Origin: Anticarsia gemmatalis
Lineage: Eukaryota; Arthropoda; Insecta; Lepidoptera; Erebidae
Assembly: GCF_050436995.1 (NCBI RefSeq)
Contig: NC_134756.1
Location: 3,906,001 to 3,970,000, forward strand
Direction of reading: 5' to 3'
Length of the DNA stretch: 64,000 nucleotides
How positions within the stretch are numbered: position 1 is the stretch's first letter; each line of letters begins with the position of its first letter. Both the position numbers and the translations under genes were made by a program. Below, in pieces: positions 47,920 to 58,569 of the stretch. Under the pieces are notes generated by a model, which was given only the letters and a program-made list of their open reading frames with translations, was not told the origin of the DNA and searched no databases.

Positions 47920-48648
47920 TTAATAATACATGACGACGGATTCGACGTCGGAGTCACTTTCAGACTCGCTTTGTTCTTTGATGCTCATAACGTTAGATAA
48001 TTTCCCCACGTACATGGAAACGATCTCTGGCCTCTTTATTTTTCTAGACGGGCCTGCTTCTGCTCGACTTCTAGATGTCGAAGATCTTAAAACGTACCGT
48101 TTACAAATCCCTTTCTTTAGTTTGCTTCCACTTTGACTTAAGTTTTGAATTTGGGTTTTACTTGAATATAACGACCGTACGTACTGGCCCATCGGACAAA
48201 ACTGCTTGTTTGATAATTCATTGATTTTCAAAGGCTGAGCCTTCCTCGGTTCTGTTTTACGATGACTGTGAGGATGACTTGACTCTTCTGCCAATGGTGG
48301 TACTTTACCAGCGATTATAGCCTTCATGGTTTGTCTAAAACAATATTAAGAATAATTTAGAATAACTCTACAATTTTCTTTACCCTACCTTCTAGATAAA
48401 AAATACTAAAAATGTATCCGTTCTTCTACAGGCAGGTGTAAAGCTGACCTAAATGTAATAATTAGTTTTTACCTGACTGCGTCTGCAGAATTGAATTCCA
48501 TGGGTTGCAGGTCGTTCATGTTATCGAATGTGTGATCATCTTTCAAAGCGGCGCCTTTCGATGTAGTGGCCTGATCATCTTCGGCTAGTTGTTTGTATTC
48601 AAACCTGTGCTCAGTATTATTTGTCTCCCTGCCGTCAGAATTTTCCAT
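47920..48648 (-). CDS. two-exon gene, 196-residue protein with basic clusters and acidic Ser-rich tail
   Basis: Exon 1 is 48648-48473 (ATG, 58 codons plus two bases); the donor GTAAAA is at 48472. The intron is 138 bases with acceptor TTTTAG ending at 48335. Exon 2 is 48334-47920, with TAA at 47922-47920. The split codon AG/A gives Arg59 and the frame runs through, for 196 residues. The N-terminal 59 residues are acidic and polar (starting MENSDGRETNN). The middle carries HPHSHRK and the basic stretches KLKKGICKR and SRKIKRP, possible nuclear signals. The end is acidic and serine-rich (SESESDSDVES), a likely casein kinase 2 target. No domain is recognised. Taking only exon 2 would give 135 residues from Met62; the two-exon model is preferred because exon 1 is fully open, has a good donor and joins in frame. 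It is divergent from the gene at 48724 and may share its promoter. Confidence 0.75.
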
Positions 48649-48723
48649 TAAAGCGTGGAAATAAAAACCGAAAGAAATATTTTGACTTTACACCGTATTT
48701 CAGCACAAGTCGCAAAACATGAA
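48649..48723. promoter_or_regulatory. 75-base gap between two divergent start codons
   Basis: The ATG of the minus-strand gene ends at 48648 and the plus-strand ATG is at 48724, so any core promoter and both leaders must share or overlap this gap. It is AT-rich with no TATA box at proper spacing. A splice-acceptor-like TTTACACCGTATTTCAG ends at 48703, so the plus gene may have an upstream exon lying across the minus gene. Confidence 0.5.
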
Positions 48724-49329
48724 ATGTCAGCTCGACATTCGTGTTGTAAACTTTTTGGAGTGAAACAAGTCATAACTAAAAAGGCTTTTAATCCCATCTC
48801 ATTACATAGCGGGTACAAGCTCGACGACGCGAAGCTCAGCTGCTATACTACACCCTTCGTTAGCCAAAACAATTCACAATTCTTTAAGGATTTAATACAA
48901 ATAAGACGAGATGAATCTCCATTACTCCCGTCTAGACGAGAAGACAAAGAAAAATGTCGCATTCAGAATTTAATTAATCAAAATCTGACGCCGTACTTAG
49001 GTATATCCAAATACATAATTCAAGTGAAGTTAAGGAGAAACTTGGATGAAGTAGCGTACCTACTGTGGAACATTTCATTGCGGCAGGTTACGACACACTG
49101 GGGAACGATGCTTAATAAGCTTTATAATTTAACACAAATTCACCCCGCCTTGGAACAACACGAAGACTTATTAGTGGCAGAAATTCTGCAGTACGAAATT
49201 AGCTGTAGGTTTACGATATGGCGGCCGGCAGCCCCGACACGCTTCACTGGATTTCTTGGTATTGACCCGAATGTTCTTATTCCGAAAGATAAAGCTGGAT
49301 CTGGCATCGGAAAAATCAAGAAAAATTAA
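48724..49329 (+). CDS. 201-residue protein of unknown function
   Basis: One open exon ending TAA at 49327. The frame is open from 48652 (stop at 48649), but the first ATG is 48724, giving 201 residues. An overlapping out-of-frame ATG lies five bases earlier (48719) and would be read for 14 codons, so initiation may be leaky or an upstream exon may exist. Visible features: an N-terminal stretch with Cys7-Cys8, a charged segment near 59-78 (RRDESPLLPSRREDKEK), a helix-like region of about 80-160 with many Leu and Asn, two Trp (115, 126), and a basic tail (GSGIGKIKKN). There is no signal peptide or membrane segment. No family is recognised. Length, lack of low-complexity bias and close pairing with the divergent gene support it as real. 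A distant AATAAA is at 49858. Confidence 0.7.
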   Translation: MSARHSCCKLFGVKQVITKKAFNPISLHSGYKLDDAKLSCYTTPFVSQNNSQFFKDLIQIRRDESPLLPSRREDKEKCRIQNLINQNLTPYLGISKYIIQVKLRRNLDEVAYLLWNISLRQVTTHWGTMLNKLYNLTQIHPALEQHEDLLVAEILQYEISCRFTIWRPAAPTRFTGFLGIDPNVLIPKDKAGSGIGKIKKN

Positions 49330-49857
49330 AGAACGTGCTCTCAAAGAGAACTAGAACGGTGGCCATTGTAGAAAATGGAAATAGAACGTCTATTTGCAAA
49401 AATGAAACGAAAATTTTAGATTGAAGTGACAAAGAGCTGTGAGAAAGAAAGCCGCAGGCGAACGAAGTAGCGAGCTAGTAGCTCATTGGAGTATTTTCTT
49501 GCGAGGCTGTCCACAATGTCTCGCATCTGTGTCGCCCATTCTCATAATGGAATGGCCTGTTTATCCGGACCCGAGTTTTAGTTCCAGTTAATAGTTTAGA
49601 TATAAAAACTAAGTGTATAGCTGTCTTTTGTCTTCCAGTTTGTCTATTTTGTTTCGATACAATAGATTTTTGTGTACCTAATCGAATTGACTATTTCGCT
49701 TAGCCGTGCATAGCCTTTCTAAGTTATGCCTAATCTCTTCAAATTTCTAACAGCAAAGCAATCAGAATAATCTTGTACTATGTACACGTGCATACTACAA
49801 GATAGATACACACCTATCTCCCTTGGGTATCGTGTTGCACAACTAAGACGTTTACCT

Positions 49858-49863
49858 AATAAA
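49858..49863 (+). terminator. AATAAA poly(A) signal candidate
   Basis: This is the first canonical AATAAA after the stop of the plus-strand gene, about 530 bases downstream. That gives a long but possible 3' untranslated region. In AT-rich DNA the word is frequent by chance. Confidence 0.25.
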
Positions 49864-50291
49864 GCACGGCAGTATTATGTAGTGTGATTATGTTATAATA
49901 GTAATGATACTCAAATAACTTTCCTAAGAAACATTTCTAATTAAATCAAATCAGTTATTCGTTGAAAAGTAACACTTTAAAGTAGGTTTTAATCCCTAAG
50001 TCGATTTTAATACATTTTCTACAATCTAGTAAGGCGCCCAGTAAGTAAAAGATTATACTTTTACAAGTATTTTTTTTCACAGCAGTCTCGAGTTTTAAAA
50101 TCTAGAAGTACCTTCGTCCTTCATATTCCGTACTTTTCATTAATGACTTATTTTGCTACCGAACGATTAGAAGTGAACTCATACAAAGGATATGCTCAAC
50201 CTAACCAATTCTCTTCACTTCTGATATGGAGAACCCCATAACTCTTAATTCCAGTAATACGTCACAGTGTCGCTGTATCGAGTAAGTAGTT

Positions 50292-50335
50292 GGCGATAAT
50301 TTAGCGTTTCACCGGCGATAGTTGAGCGTGGCGCC
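50292..50335. repeat. 22-base tandem duplication
   Basis: GGCGATAATTTAGCG... (50292-50313) is followed directly by GGCGATAGTTGAGCG... (50314-50335); 17 of 22 positions agree. It abuts the tRNA-like sequence that follows. Confidence 0.65.
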
Positions 50336-50354
50336 ACTTATTGCACTCAGCCAT

Positions 50355-50424
50355 TGCGTCCGTAGCTCAGTTGGTTTATTGGTAGCATTGTAATAAACCG
50401 AGATTTACTACGGGGTTAATGTAG
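50355..50424 (+). repeat. tRNA-like SINE head, truncated
   Basis: TAGCTCAGTTGG is a perfect RNA polymerase III A box (50361-50372). A tRNA-like run follows (GGTAGCATTGTAATAAACCG, then TTTACTACGGGGTT), but the B box is lost after GGGGTT and the D-loop has an extra TTTATTGG. No anticodon arm can be drawn with confidence, so this is a SINE head or tRNA relic, not a tRNA gene. Confidence 0.55.
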
Positions 50425-50628
50425 ATGTATGGAAGTGGGTATAGAAATTGTGGAACGCTTATGACGGAGTTTATGTTAAGAGTTCCTATGTTTTGGGTAC
50501 AAAAAGAGAACTATTAAAAATAATTGTGTAGTGATATTCAATAATTACTGCCTGAGTAGATAGTCAAGTAAATAAAACGAAGTCTTTCAACCAGCCTGTT
50601 TAATCACAATACACAGAGCAATATTTAA

Positions 50629-50667
50629 ACGATTCATATGCAGGCACATTATAAGCATATGAATCGT
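50629..50667. repeat. 13-bp perfect hairpin
   Basis: ACGATTCATATGC (50629-50641) pairs exactly with GCATATGAATCGT (50655-50667) around a 13-base loop. No family recognised. Confidence 0.75.
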
Positions 50668-52098
50668 AACTCAAGAAATATAAATAGATCTACAACGACT
50701 TACAATTGTCCTTTATGATACCCTACTAAGTTAAAAAAGGGAATGTACAGGTTATAGATATCTATCTGTACCTTTTACTAAAATCGTTTCAGGAATTTCA
50801 GGTTCCTTGTACACAAAACCAGGGCTAAAGTTGTCTGTACTAAGCCTGGGCTCAGATGTGGGACTAAATTGACTCGTACTGGTTGTCTGAACAACGGATT
50901 TATTGACCTTAGAATATTTTCTACGGAACTTTAGAAATCTTATACTTTATAGAAAAGGCTGCTTATTTATATATTGTATTATTACTGATTTCTTAAGTAA
51001 ATCTTTGCCTTTATATAAATGGCCCAAAACCGGTTTAAAAATAAAGTACCTTAATATTTGATCACGTGTATTCTAATAGTAAAGTTATGTATAAGTTTAC
51101 AGTTTTAATACAAAAAAAAAATAGTTTTAACTTGTAGAACAAAAATCTAACAATCTTACTCCAGCATTTGCAGTCCAGAAATATTCCTTTACTTAACAAC
51201 TCGTACTACAGTACCTAGTAAAACAAAGATTATAACATAATATATCTAAAACATCATTAATTGTACTTGCTTTAACAACTTGTTAGCCCTTTGACCGACA
51301 ACCCTTATCTTTTGACTGACCCTTTCCACTGAAGTTCCATTTTATAGAGAGACTTGAAAATTACAGCGCTGAAAGGACCGTGTAATGTTACCAGTATTAC
51401 TGTATATATGTGTTTAGCTAAAGAATGTTCAGGATTATTCTTTAGAGAGCTTTAGTAACTCTAGTCTTCTATATCAGAATCATTTTGGGTATAAATAAGG
51501 TTAAAAATAGTTAGCTATGTAGATGTTGGTAGCGTGAAACTATTCTTTGATTATATTATTATATGTAAAATCTATAACACTATAAAAGACTATATATAAA
51601 TAAAATCGAAAGGTTGCTCTATTCTATAATAGGTCTAATTTATTGTGCAAATTACGATCAAACATCTAAATGGTTGATCGAACTTTGCACTATTTCATCA
51701 AAGGGATATTGCCTAATCTTCACTTAACTAGTAACAGTAATATAAACACGAGCATGGTGGGTATTAATTATATTATACAAAAACTAACTAAAATTAAACA
51801 TTGACAAATGGACATTTTTCCCAATACAATTTCAACAACTACCTAATTATTTTTCATCATCCAAAACGAACCTTCCATCATTAGTAAACGTCATTAGTCG
51901 TCGTGGTCCACCGCTGTTTATTCATTTCACTTATCTGAACAATCGCGGTACTCACTCATTAGCCGGGAGACTCCCGTGCCTCTCCATCATGGCAAGCACT
52001 TTTGTCTCCTAATAGCCTGTTCTGTTGCGCAATAACTATGAAATGTTTGGTGATTTCTCTTAACGAGCTTGTCTTCACATTTTGGAAGAACATCAGGA
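50668..52098. other. gene-free AT-rich stretch
   Basis: No gene. An imperfect palindrome GTACAGGTTATAGATATCTA...CTGTAC lies at about 50748-50774. Confidence 0.5.
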
Positions 52099-52260
52099 AT
52101 CTTACTAATATTGTAAATGCGAAAGTTTGTGAGGATGGGTGGGTGTATGTATAGAACCTAGGTATTTTATAACTTAGATAAACATACGATACTTTTTACC
52201 ACGGAAAATCTTTCAATGCGTAGTAGGTGCGGACGGAAGTTAGCCCTTGTAATAAAGTTA
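52099..52260 (-). repeat. interspersed element tail
   Basis: The plus strand shows CTTACTAATATTGTAAATGC, GAAAGTTTGTGAGGATGGGT, then CCTAGGTATTTTATAAC and CGTAGTAGGTGCGGACGGAA. This is the reverse of a very common moth repeat tail ending ATTTATAATATTAGTAAG. It is related to 6868-6970. Confidence 0.65.
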
Positions 52261-53904
52261 CTATTACATGTACATATATTATATAAATCCCATTAGAACA
52301 TAACAACGTTATGATTGAGTTGAGAATACATGAAATTAACTACAAACCCGCTAAATATATTAAAGAAAGATTAGCCAACAATGAAAATAGCAGCTACAAA
52401 TTCCATCTTTGTTGCTACTTCAATAGAAATAAAAACGAGTATATCGAAGCAATTTCTTTCACAAAAATTAATTAAGTTTCTAGCACTCTTCAAGTCTTTA
52501 TGAAAGACATGTCCACCACATTTGTCACAATACGCTCGAACAAAACAAGAGCGAAATCAAAGACGAACAAATTCACCATTGAAGAGTATAAATTGGAACC
52601 AACTATCCGCACGCCTTTACACGAATATGATACCTAAAACTATTGCAGCAAAGTATAAAATCGTTGAAATGCTATCGGTTATCAGATATCGCGGGAAGAA
52701 AATCTTGGGGCGTTGGAAGACTCCATCTCTCGTATTTACTTTGGAGACAAAGATAAAAGCGTTCGTCCGAAGGATTTATACAATGGGTGTTTGAAGTCCG
52801 CAAAGATAGCATTGGAAATATTAAAATGTAAATCTAGAATCTGGTCTGCATTCTTTAAGTGCCTGGATGAATGATTTATGAGGCATTATTTGAAAGCTCT
52901 GTGAATTAGGTACTGTAGTACTAGCTGTAGGCAACTTACATGAAAAAAGGCTATTGGAATGTCCTAAGCAATTAGATCTATGTATTCGCTTACGAAATAG
53001 AACAAAATACTTTTTTAAGTGCGGCTTCAGAATTCATAACACATATTCCTCATATTCACATCAACCGCACCATAATGCAAGCTCCTAATTTCAGATTCAA
53101 GCCATGGATTTAAAATCGTTCAAAAATTCCCCACACACACAGACACAGAATAATGGTGGTGCCCTCAAATCCATTGACAAGTTTCTATGAAAGCGTTTAA
53201 ATCATATCGCACAATAGATCCCGGGAATGCATTGAAAGCCAACAGAAGCCATAATGTCGTGTTCCGTATAAATAGTTCAATAAAACCTCCCATTTTAATA
53301 TCGAAAAGTAATTTTATTTCTGAATGGCTGAAGGAAAATAATTTATAAATCGAAAATTATCCAGAAAAAGCTTAATAGCTAATATTTTTTTGAAAATAAT
53401 TTCAACATCAGGCAATAATCTTTTTCTTATCATTTTTTACGTATACATACCAAAAATCAGGCGTACTTATTCACCTCTGATCCAAATATCCTGCGTCTTT
53501 GAATAAAATCCTTGCCACTCATATTTTCGCATTAATAATATTAAAAGGATAAGCAAAGGATGTTAGAAAAGGGCTTCGGAGCAAAATTGGAGCAAAGCGA
53601 ATAGAAACTCAAGTTGTATGGGAGTATTCAGTAAATGATGTGATTTCAGTAGGCGTGAACCTGAAGCAGTTTATTTTGATGTACCTGAGAGCTCTTCAGA
53701 AGAAATTGAGGTGAAAGCTTCGAATGATGGACCATTTTTGTATAACGTATCTGAAGGAGGTGAACAACTCATTCAAACTCACAAAGTTGGTTATTTATTA
53801 TGAAAAGGATAACTATGAAACTCAAACCTACGCAAAAATTATCCGTTTTGCGAATCTATCTGTATTATCTTAGCCTGTGGTTGTTTTGTTATGTCAATAT
53901 TAAA
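52261..53904. other. gene-free stretch
   Basis: A 90-codon plus frame at 52522-52794 starts with TTG and its lysine/arginine-rich reading has no recognised domain. No gene is called. Confidence 0.4.
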
Positions 53905-54106
53905 TATAAGACAACTCCCGCACTAAGAATTGCTCTTGTGTCGCGAGGACTTTTACAAACATACTAACGACGGACGCAAAGCACAACCAGACCCGAAACA
54001 ATTATTTGTGGATCGCACAAATAATTACTACGTGTGGAAATCGAACCTACGACCTATCGACGCAGAAGTATCGGCGTGGCGACCAAAACCACTGCGCCAC
54101 GGAGGC
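53905..54106 (-). mobile_element. tRNA-derived SINE (second family)
   Basis: On the minus strand the head begins GCCTCCGTGGCGCAGTGG, with A box TGGCGCAGTGG (complement of 54089-54099) and B box GGTTCGATTTC (complement of 54037-54047). The body follows with ATTATTTGTGCGATCCACAA and ATTGTTTCGGGTCTGG, and the tail with CACAAGAGCAATTCTTAGTG and CGGGAGTTGTC. The order and both promoter boxes are intact, so it is fairly young. Two overlapping plus-strand open frames (53930-54320) are by-products. Confidence 0.85.
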
Positions 54107-54109
54107 TGT

Positions 54110-57100
54110 CAAATGGTGGTTTTGTCAACCATCTTCACAATTTCGATCTAATATACGTAGAAATGGTCCAAAAAACACACAAGTGAAATGGCAAAAAGTG
54201 CTCGTAAATAAAACACGCTCCCGTAAATACAGATCTTCCCAAAACATTAAGACAAATGTAGAAGAAAACGGGCTACAAATAAACAATAAGAAACTAGTTA
54301 ATAGAGTCTTAAGGGAGTGACCAGGACAAAGCGTCTAAATGGTTTTGTAGTGAAACAATTCAGTGGACACCTGGGTCCCAATGCGAGAGGGACCGACCTA
54401 ATACAGTTAGAATGGGATTACCAAGACTTGTTATATGAAGGATAAGTAAAGGAATCAATTTGGAATTCTATAAAACAAAGACAGTTTTATAACTTCTCAG
54501 TCTCTCACGTTTATTTCTAGAATTTAAATGTTAAGCTGATTTTATCGGTAGTTTTAAAGGTTAACATGAATGTTTGATATGGATCTCGCCAAATATGATT
54601 TGATGATAACATCGATTATAAGTCTAGGTATTATAAAATGCAATTTGATAACATGCAACGCTAATAAAATATGTGAACGTGATGAACTATACGACTAAAA
54701 TTTTAATCGATTTACGTCGTTCACCTGACAATAACTCACAAGATTCAGAAGTCCCAGTATTATGATAGTTGTATAAATATTCCCAGCGCAGACACTTTTT
54801 CTTTTGCCACTATTTATTTTCTGTAGCAAAATATTATAATATCCGTGATCCTGTCAGCTATTCTATCTCATTTGGGAAAGTTACTGCTATACTTACCATA
54901 AATAAGGATAATCGTGTAGTCATTTCCATCTATGAGCTTGTTTAGTGCTGCTAAATCCGCTTTTGCTTGTATTTCGATTTGGAGAAGGCAAAACGTCGAA
55001 TAAGTATATCGCCGCTAAAAATAACTACAACGAAACTGGGTTCTGGATAAACGAAAGTTTGTATGCTTTTACCTAATTGTACAACATTCTGTTTGTCGGG
55101 AAACAACACTAAATAAAAGAGCAGGGAAGTGTAGTAGCTGCTATTGTTTCAGTTCACATTGTGTTGCTCTGACCTCTGACATTTACTCCAGTTATTTCAT
55201 TTCCCACTGACGCAGTTGCCGCATTTAACAATAACCCTTCTACACAAATAGGCAAGTTCAAAGGCGCGTTAGTTTGCGGAGCAGGTTAGCCCATCTACAG
55301 CGGGCAACAACGGCTAACAATAATTCATATCGCACAAAGCAACGGTCTGAATTAATCTCGGAGGTTCCCCAGGGCACAGACGGCAACAGACAAGGCGATT
55401 CAATTTGAATAGGAAAAAACCGAGGTCCGGTCCATAATAGACAGTAATTTAGACGTAGTTGGACTGAGAAAACTTATTTTATTTTTATTGAAAACGATTC
55501 TTTTGTATTTTTAGTTGGATTGTTCGAGCTTACTGGGCCTTCTGTTCGTTTTGTAGTTGGTGATAGAATTTTTAGATGAATTCTGATCGATTGGGTTTAG
55601 TTATTGATAGCTTTTCGTATGTATAAACGTTTTCAAGCGAAACATTTTGAAACAGAATGCTTTGGTGGGAGTTTACACATGAAATTTTGATATTATGGAC
55701 AACATACTACGTCGTATTTCTGCAATGGTCGTTGCGTAGTATAAATCGGGGCTTTGTCGAAAATACAAATGGTTTTTATAAAGTTTCCAGACTTAAAACA
55801 CTTTCCCTGTATTTTCTCGTTCACACTTGCTTCACTTGAGAGCTGAGAGTTCACAAGTGCGTCGTGAAGAATGTAGACTTCTTTCTGAGGCGACACTATA
55901 AAACATTTATGTGTGTAGGTCATGGCTGAGCCGCACAAGTTTGCTGCACGACGACACTCCACATTGGATTTAGAAACTCATAGCAGAAAATGTCTGGCAC
56001 AAAAAAATCACAAATATATTTGTGTATAGGTAGTATTTGTTTTTGTATAGGTAATCAATACGACAAAACTTCAGTATTAAATACACCCATACCTTTCTAC
56101 CTACTTTATTAAGACCAGCTATAATAAATTGGTCAAGTAAAGTATGGTTAAGCAATAAACAAAGCTTCCAAATGCAGTAAAATAACGCCATTCAATAGTT
56201 TTATTAATATAATTCGCCTTTAAATATAAAAAAAAGAAATATTTCTATTAAACTTTAGAATTCTAATATAGTCTACAATCTTACTGTAACTCTTACTACA
56301 ACTAAACACATTACGATCTTCTACAAAACAACTCGTAGAAACATCTCAGTTGGTATTAAAAGCACTATTTATTTACCCGATAGACGGGGTGGTAAAGCAA
56401 AATAAAATCTCGACGTAACAGGGTAAAACCCCATGGGGTGTGCTTAATTAAATATGGCCACGATTGAAACCTCGTGCCCTGAGAATCCAATATTTCTTCC
56501 GCGTTTTTCCTCTGGTCTGCTACGTATAAGTGACTAACAGTGAGAGGAGGAATGAATAAACTTTAGACGATTGTATTTAATGTGATAGAAGCAAGTGTTT
56601 GTAAGAATTTTAGTTAAAATTTACGGCAGCTTTATAGAAATAATTAGCAGAGAATGTCGCTGTTCATCCTAGCAATAATACTCAAGTCAATTAAATACAT
56701 CGATATCGATGCACCTACTTAATCCACATTTCTTTTAGGAATTCTAATAAAACCTAGAGAACAGACTTTAAATGTAAAAATCAAAGTCTTAAACCTGTGT
56801 CTTCATTATCCCAAAAATGATTCGTAACGATTTAAAAGTCATTTCAAACAGACACTAAAAAGACAAGACATTCAGATTCTAGACTAAATTAAATTTTTCT
56901 CCAAAATTTCGTCTACCATCTCTTCTCACTTCATTATTCCCAAAAACTAGGAGCAATAAACTTATCACATTTCACATTGAAAAATGTAAAGTAACTTCAT
57001 TAACACACTGTTGGCTTCGCTCTACCCCACAGAAACTCGTTACGAGAGCATTTGACGAACATTTTTCGTATATAAAAAGCTGCGTTGACGTTTCTTTATT

Positions 57101-58069
57101 AAAAATTCAAATACTAGGATAAAGCTTCAGCCCTCCGAGGCCCGTAAGTGATCTCCAAGATCATGATTGAACATTTTATATTCACTACGAGGTTCCTGTA
57201 ACGAGAGAATTATTTTACCGACGACGTAATTATGGGGAACTTTCAGTAAATTAGTTCAGACGTTTAGTTTCACGAGGTTAAGTGCTGGGAACAGCTTTGT
57301 GGATAATAAAATGTGGGGAATGTGTGAATGGAAAGTATATTTTATTTAATGAGTGTTCACAAGTACTTTTTAGTTTGATTACGACGTATCTGATATGGAA
57401 TGACATAAAATGAAAGTTGTTGTTTTGTATTTAGCAGCAACTTTCCTAAGGTTAACTTTAAGGACGTAGAAGAAAATACTAAATGTGAACTCGAAAACGC
57501 CGGCGTGAAAAGACGCAAAAGAATTTTTCAGAAATTGTAAATCTTTGATAATTAAAGATTCGTCTAAGAAAGAAATTGCCCTAAATTAATGGGGGAAGCG
57601 GTCTTTGAAACATTTTATTTAATAAGACTTTGTGCAGCCCTTCGTACATAATTGTAAATTAATTGCGTTCTCAGGAAAAAGGGACCTTCTAATGGCTAAT
57701 TAGGCAAACGATAAATATATTTTGAACAGGAGGCCTCGCAGTTTCTTTGCAGTGTGCTTTTTGAATTATAATATCCCTTATTAATATACATCATAGGGAA
57801 TAAAGTGCTTGGAACGGCCGTAACTTCTGTTTAAACATAATAGAAAACAAATTCTCTAAGCAATCACAACCGCTCCAAAGAACACTGGGCTTAAGTTGCG
57901 CAAAGTAAGTTACAAAGTACCCTAGTATCGATAAATTAGAAAGTCAACAAATAAGTCCGAAAAACAAAACACAACACCGATTCAAACAAAAAACAAATTC
58001 AATGAAACGAAACAAAACGGTCTTTAAAATTTTGTATTCAATGCGGAGCGTAAACAACAATTAATGGAG
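54110..58069. other. gene-free stretch
   Basis: No gene supported; the frame at 55693-55962 (minus) lacks domains. Slightly GC-richer patches occur at 55200-55410 and 57130-57200. A perfect palindrome CATCGATATCGATG with DRE-like TATCGAT words is at 56698-56711. Confidence 0.45.
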
Positions 58070-58070
58070 A

Positions 58071-58240
58071 GTGGTCCACGTTAGCCAACGGAGCCGGTGA
58101 CTGGACTCCACCGAGGTCCAGTGTAAAACTTTAATCACCGCTTAATTAAAGTCGAGCCACTCGCACGTGACTGTTGTTCAGCTCTCCACATGTACCAGAT
58201 ACCCTCAGCGGGAGATTCAAGATTGCACAACGGAAAAGTG
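58071..58240 (+). repeat. diverged tandem duplicate, unit 1
   Basis: Starts GTGGTCCACGTT and ends near ATTGCACAACGG. Shared with unit 2 in order: GTGGTCC-ACGTT, a 25-base identical core at 58128-58152 (arms ACTTTAAT and ATTAAAGT around CACCGCTTA), GCACGTG, TCAGCTC, AGATACC, CTCAGC and a final CAA-AT-GC-CAAC. Outside the core the units differ at many sites. It has no open reading frame. Confidence 0.7.
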
Positions 58241-58389
58241 GGTAATAAATTCTCTGTACTTTATCCCTTATAAAACATAATAGCAAACATGTTTTATTTA
58301 TTACGGTTCCTCGAGGTAATTTCAAAGGCTTTTATAAGCAACAGTTTTATATTAAAAAGAATGCAATGGGTAAACAAAGATTAATAAAG

Positions 58390-58565
58390 TGGTCCCACGT
58401 TGGGCGCGAACAACGCACGGTCGGAGTGGATTCCACTGAAGTCCGGCGTAGAACTTTAATCACCGCTTAATTAAAGTGGAGTGGTTCGCACGTGGCCGCC
58501 GCTCAGCTCCGTGCATGTTTAAGATACCGTCTCAGCAGGAAGCTCAAGAATGCTCAACAACACTA
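58390..58565 (+). repeat. diverged tandem duplicate, unit 2
   Basis: The partner of 58071-58240, 325 bases away core to core (core at 58453-58477). The core contains the homeodomain-type word TTAATTAAAG and is palindromic. The rest has drifted and gained GC-rich stretches (GGGCGCGAACAACGCACGG, GTGGCCGCCGCTCAGC). Confidence 0.7.
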
Positions 58566-58569
58566 AGAA

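Noticed and set aside
47930..48136. Plus-strand frame within 47920-48327
   Set aside because: Antisense shadow of exon 2 of the minus-strand gene.
50355..50424. Possible functional tRNA gene
   Set aside because: Perfect A box but no B box and no consistent cloverleaf.
52522..52794. 90-codon basic frame
   Set aside because: Starts with TTG; no domain; internal ATG leaves only 55 codons.
53930..54320. Two plus-strand frames
   Set aside because: They lie over the minus-strand SINE at 53905-54106 and are its by-products.
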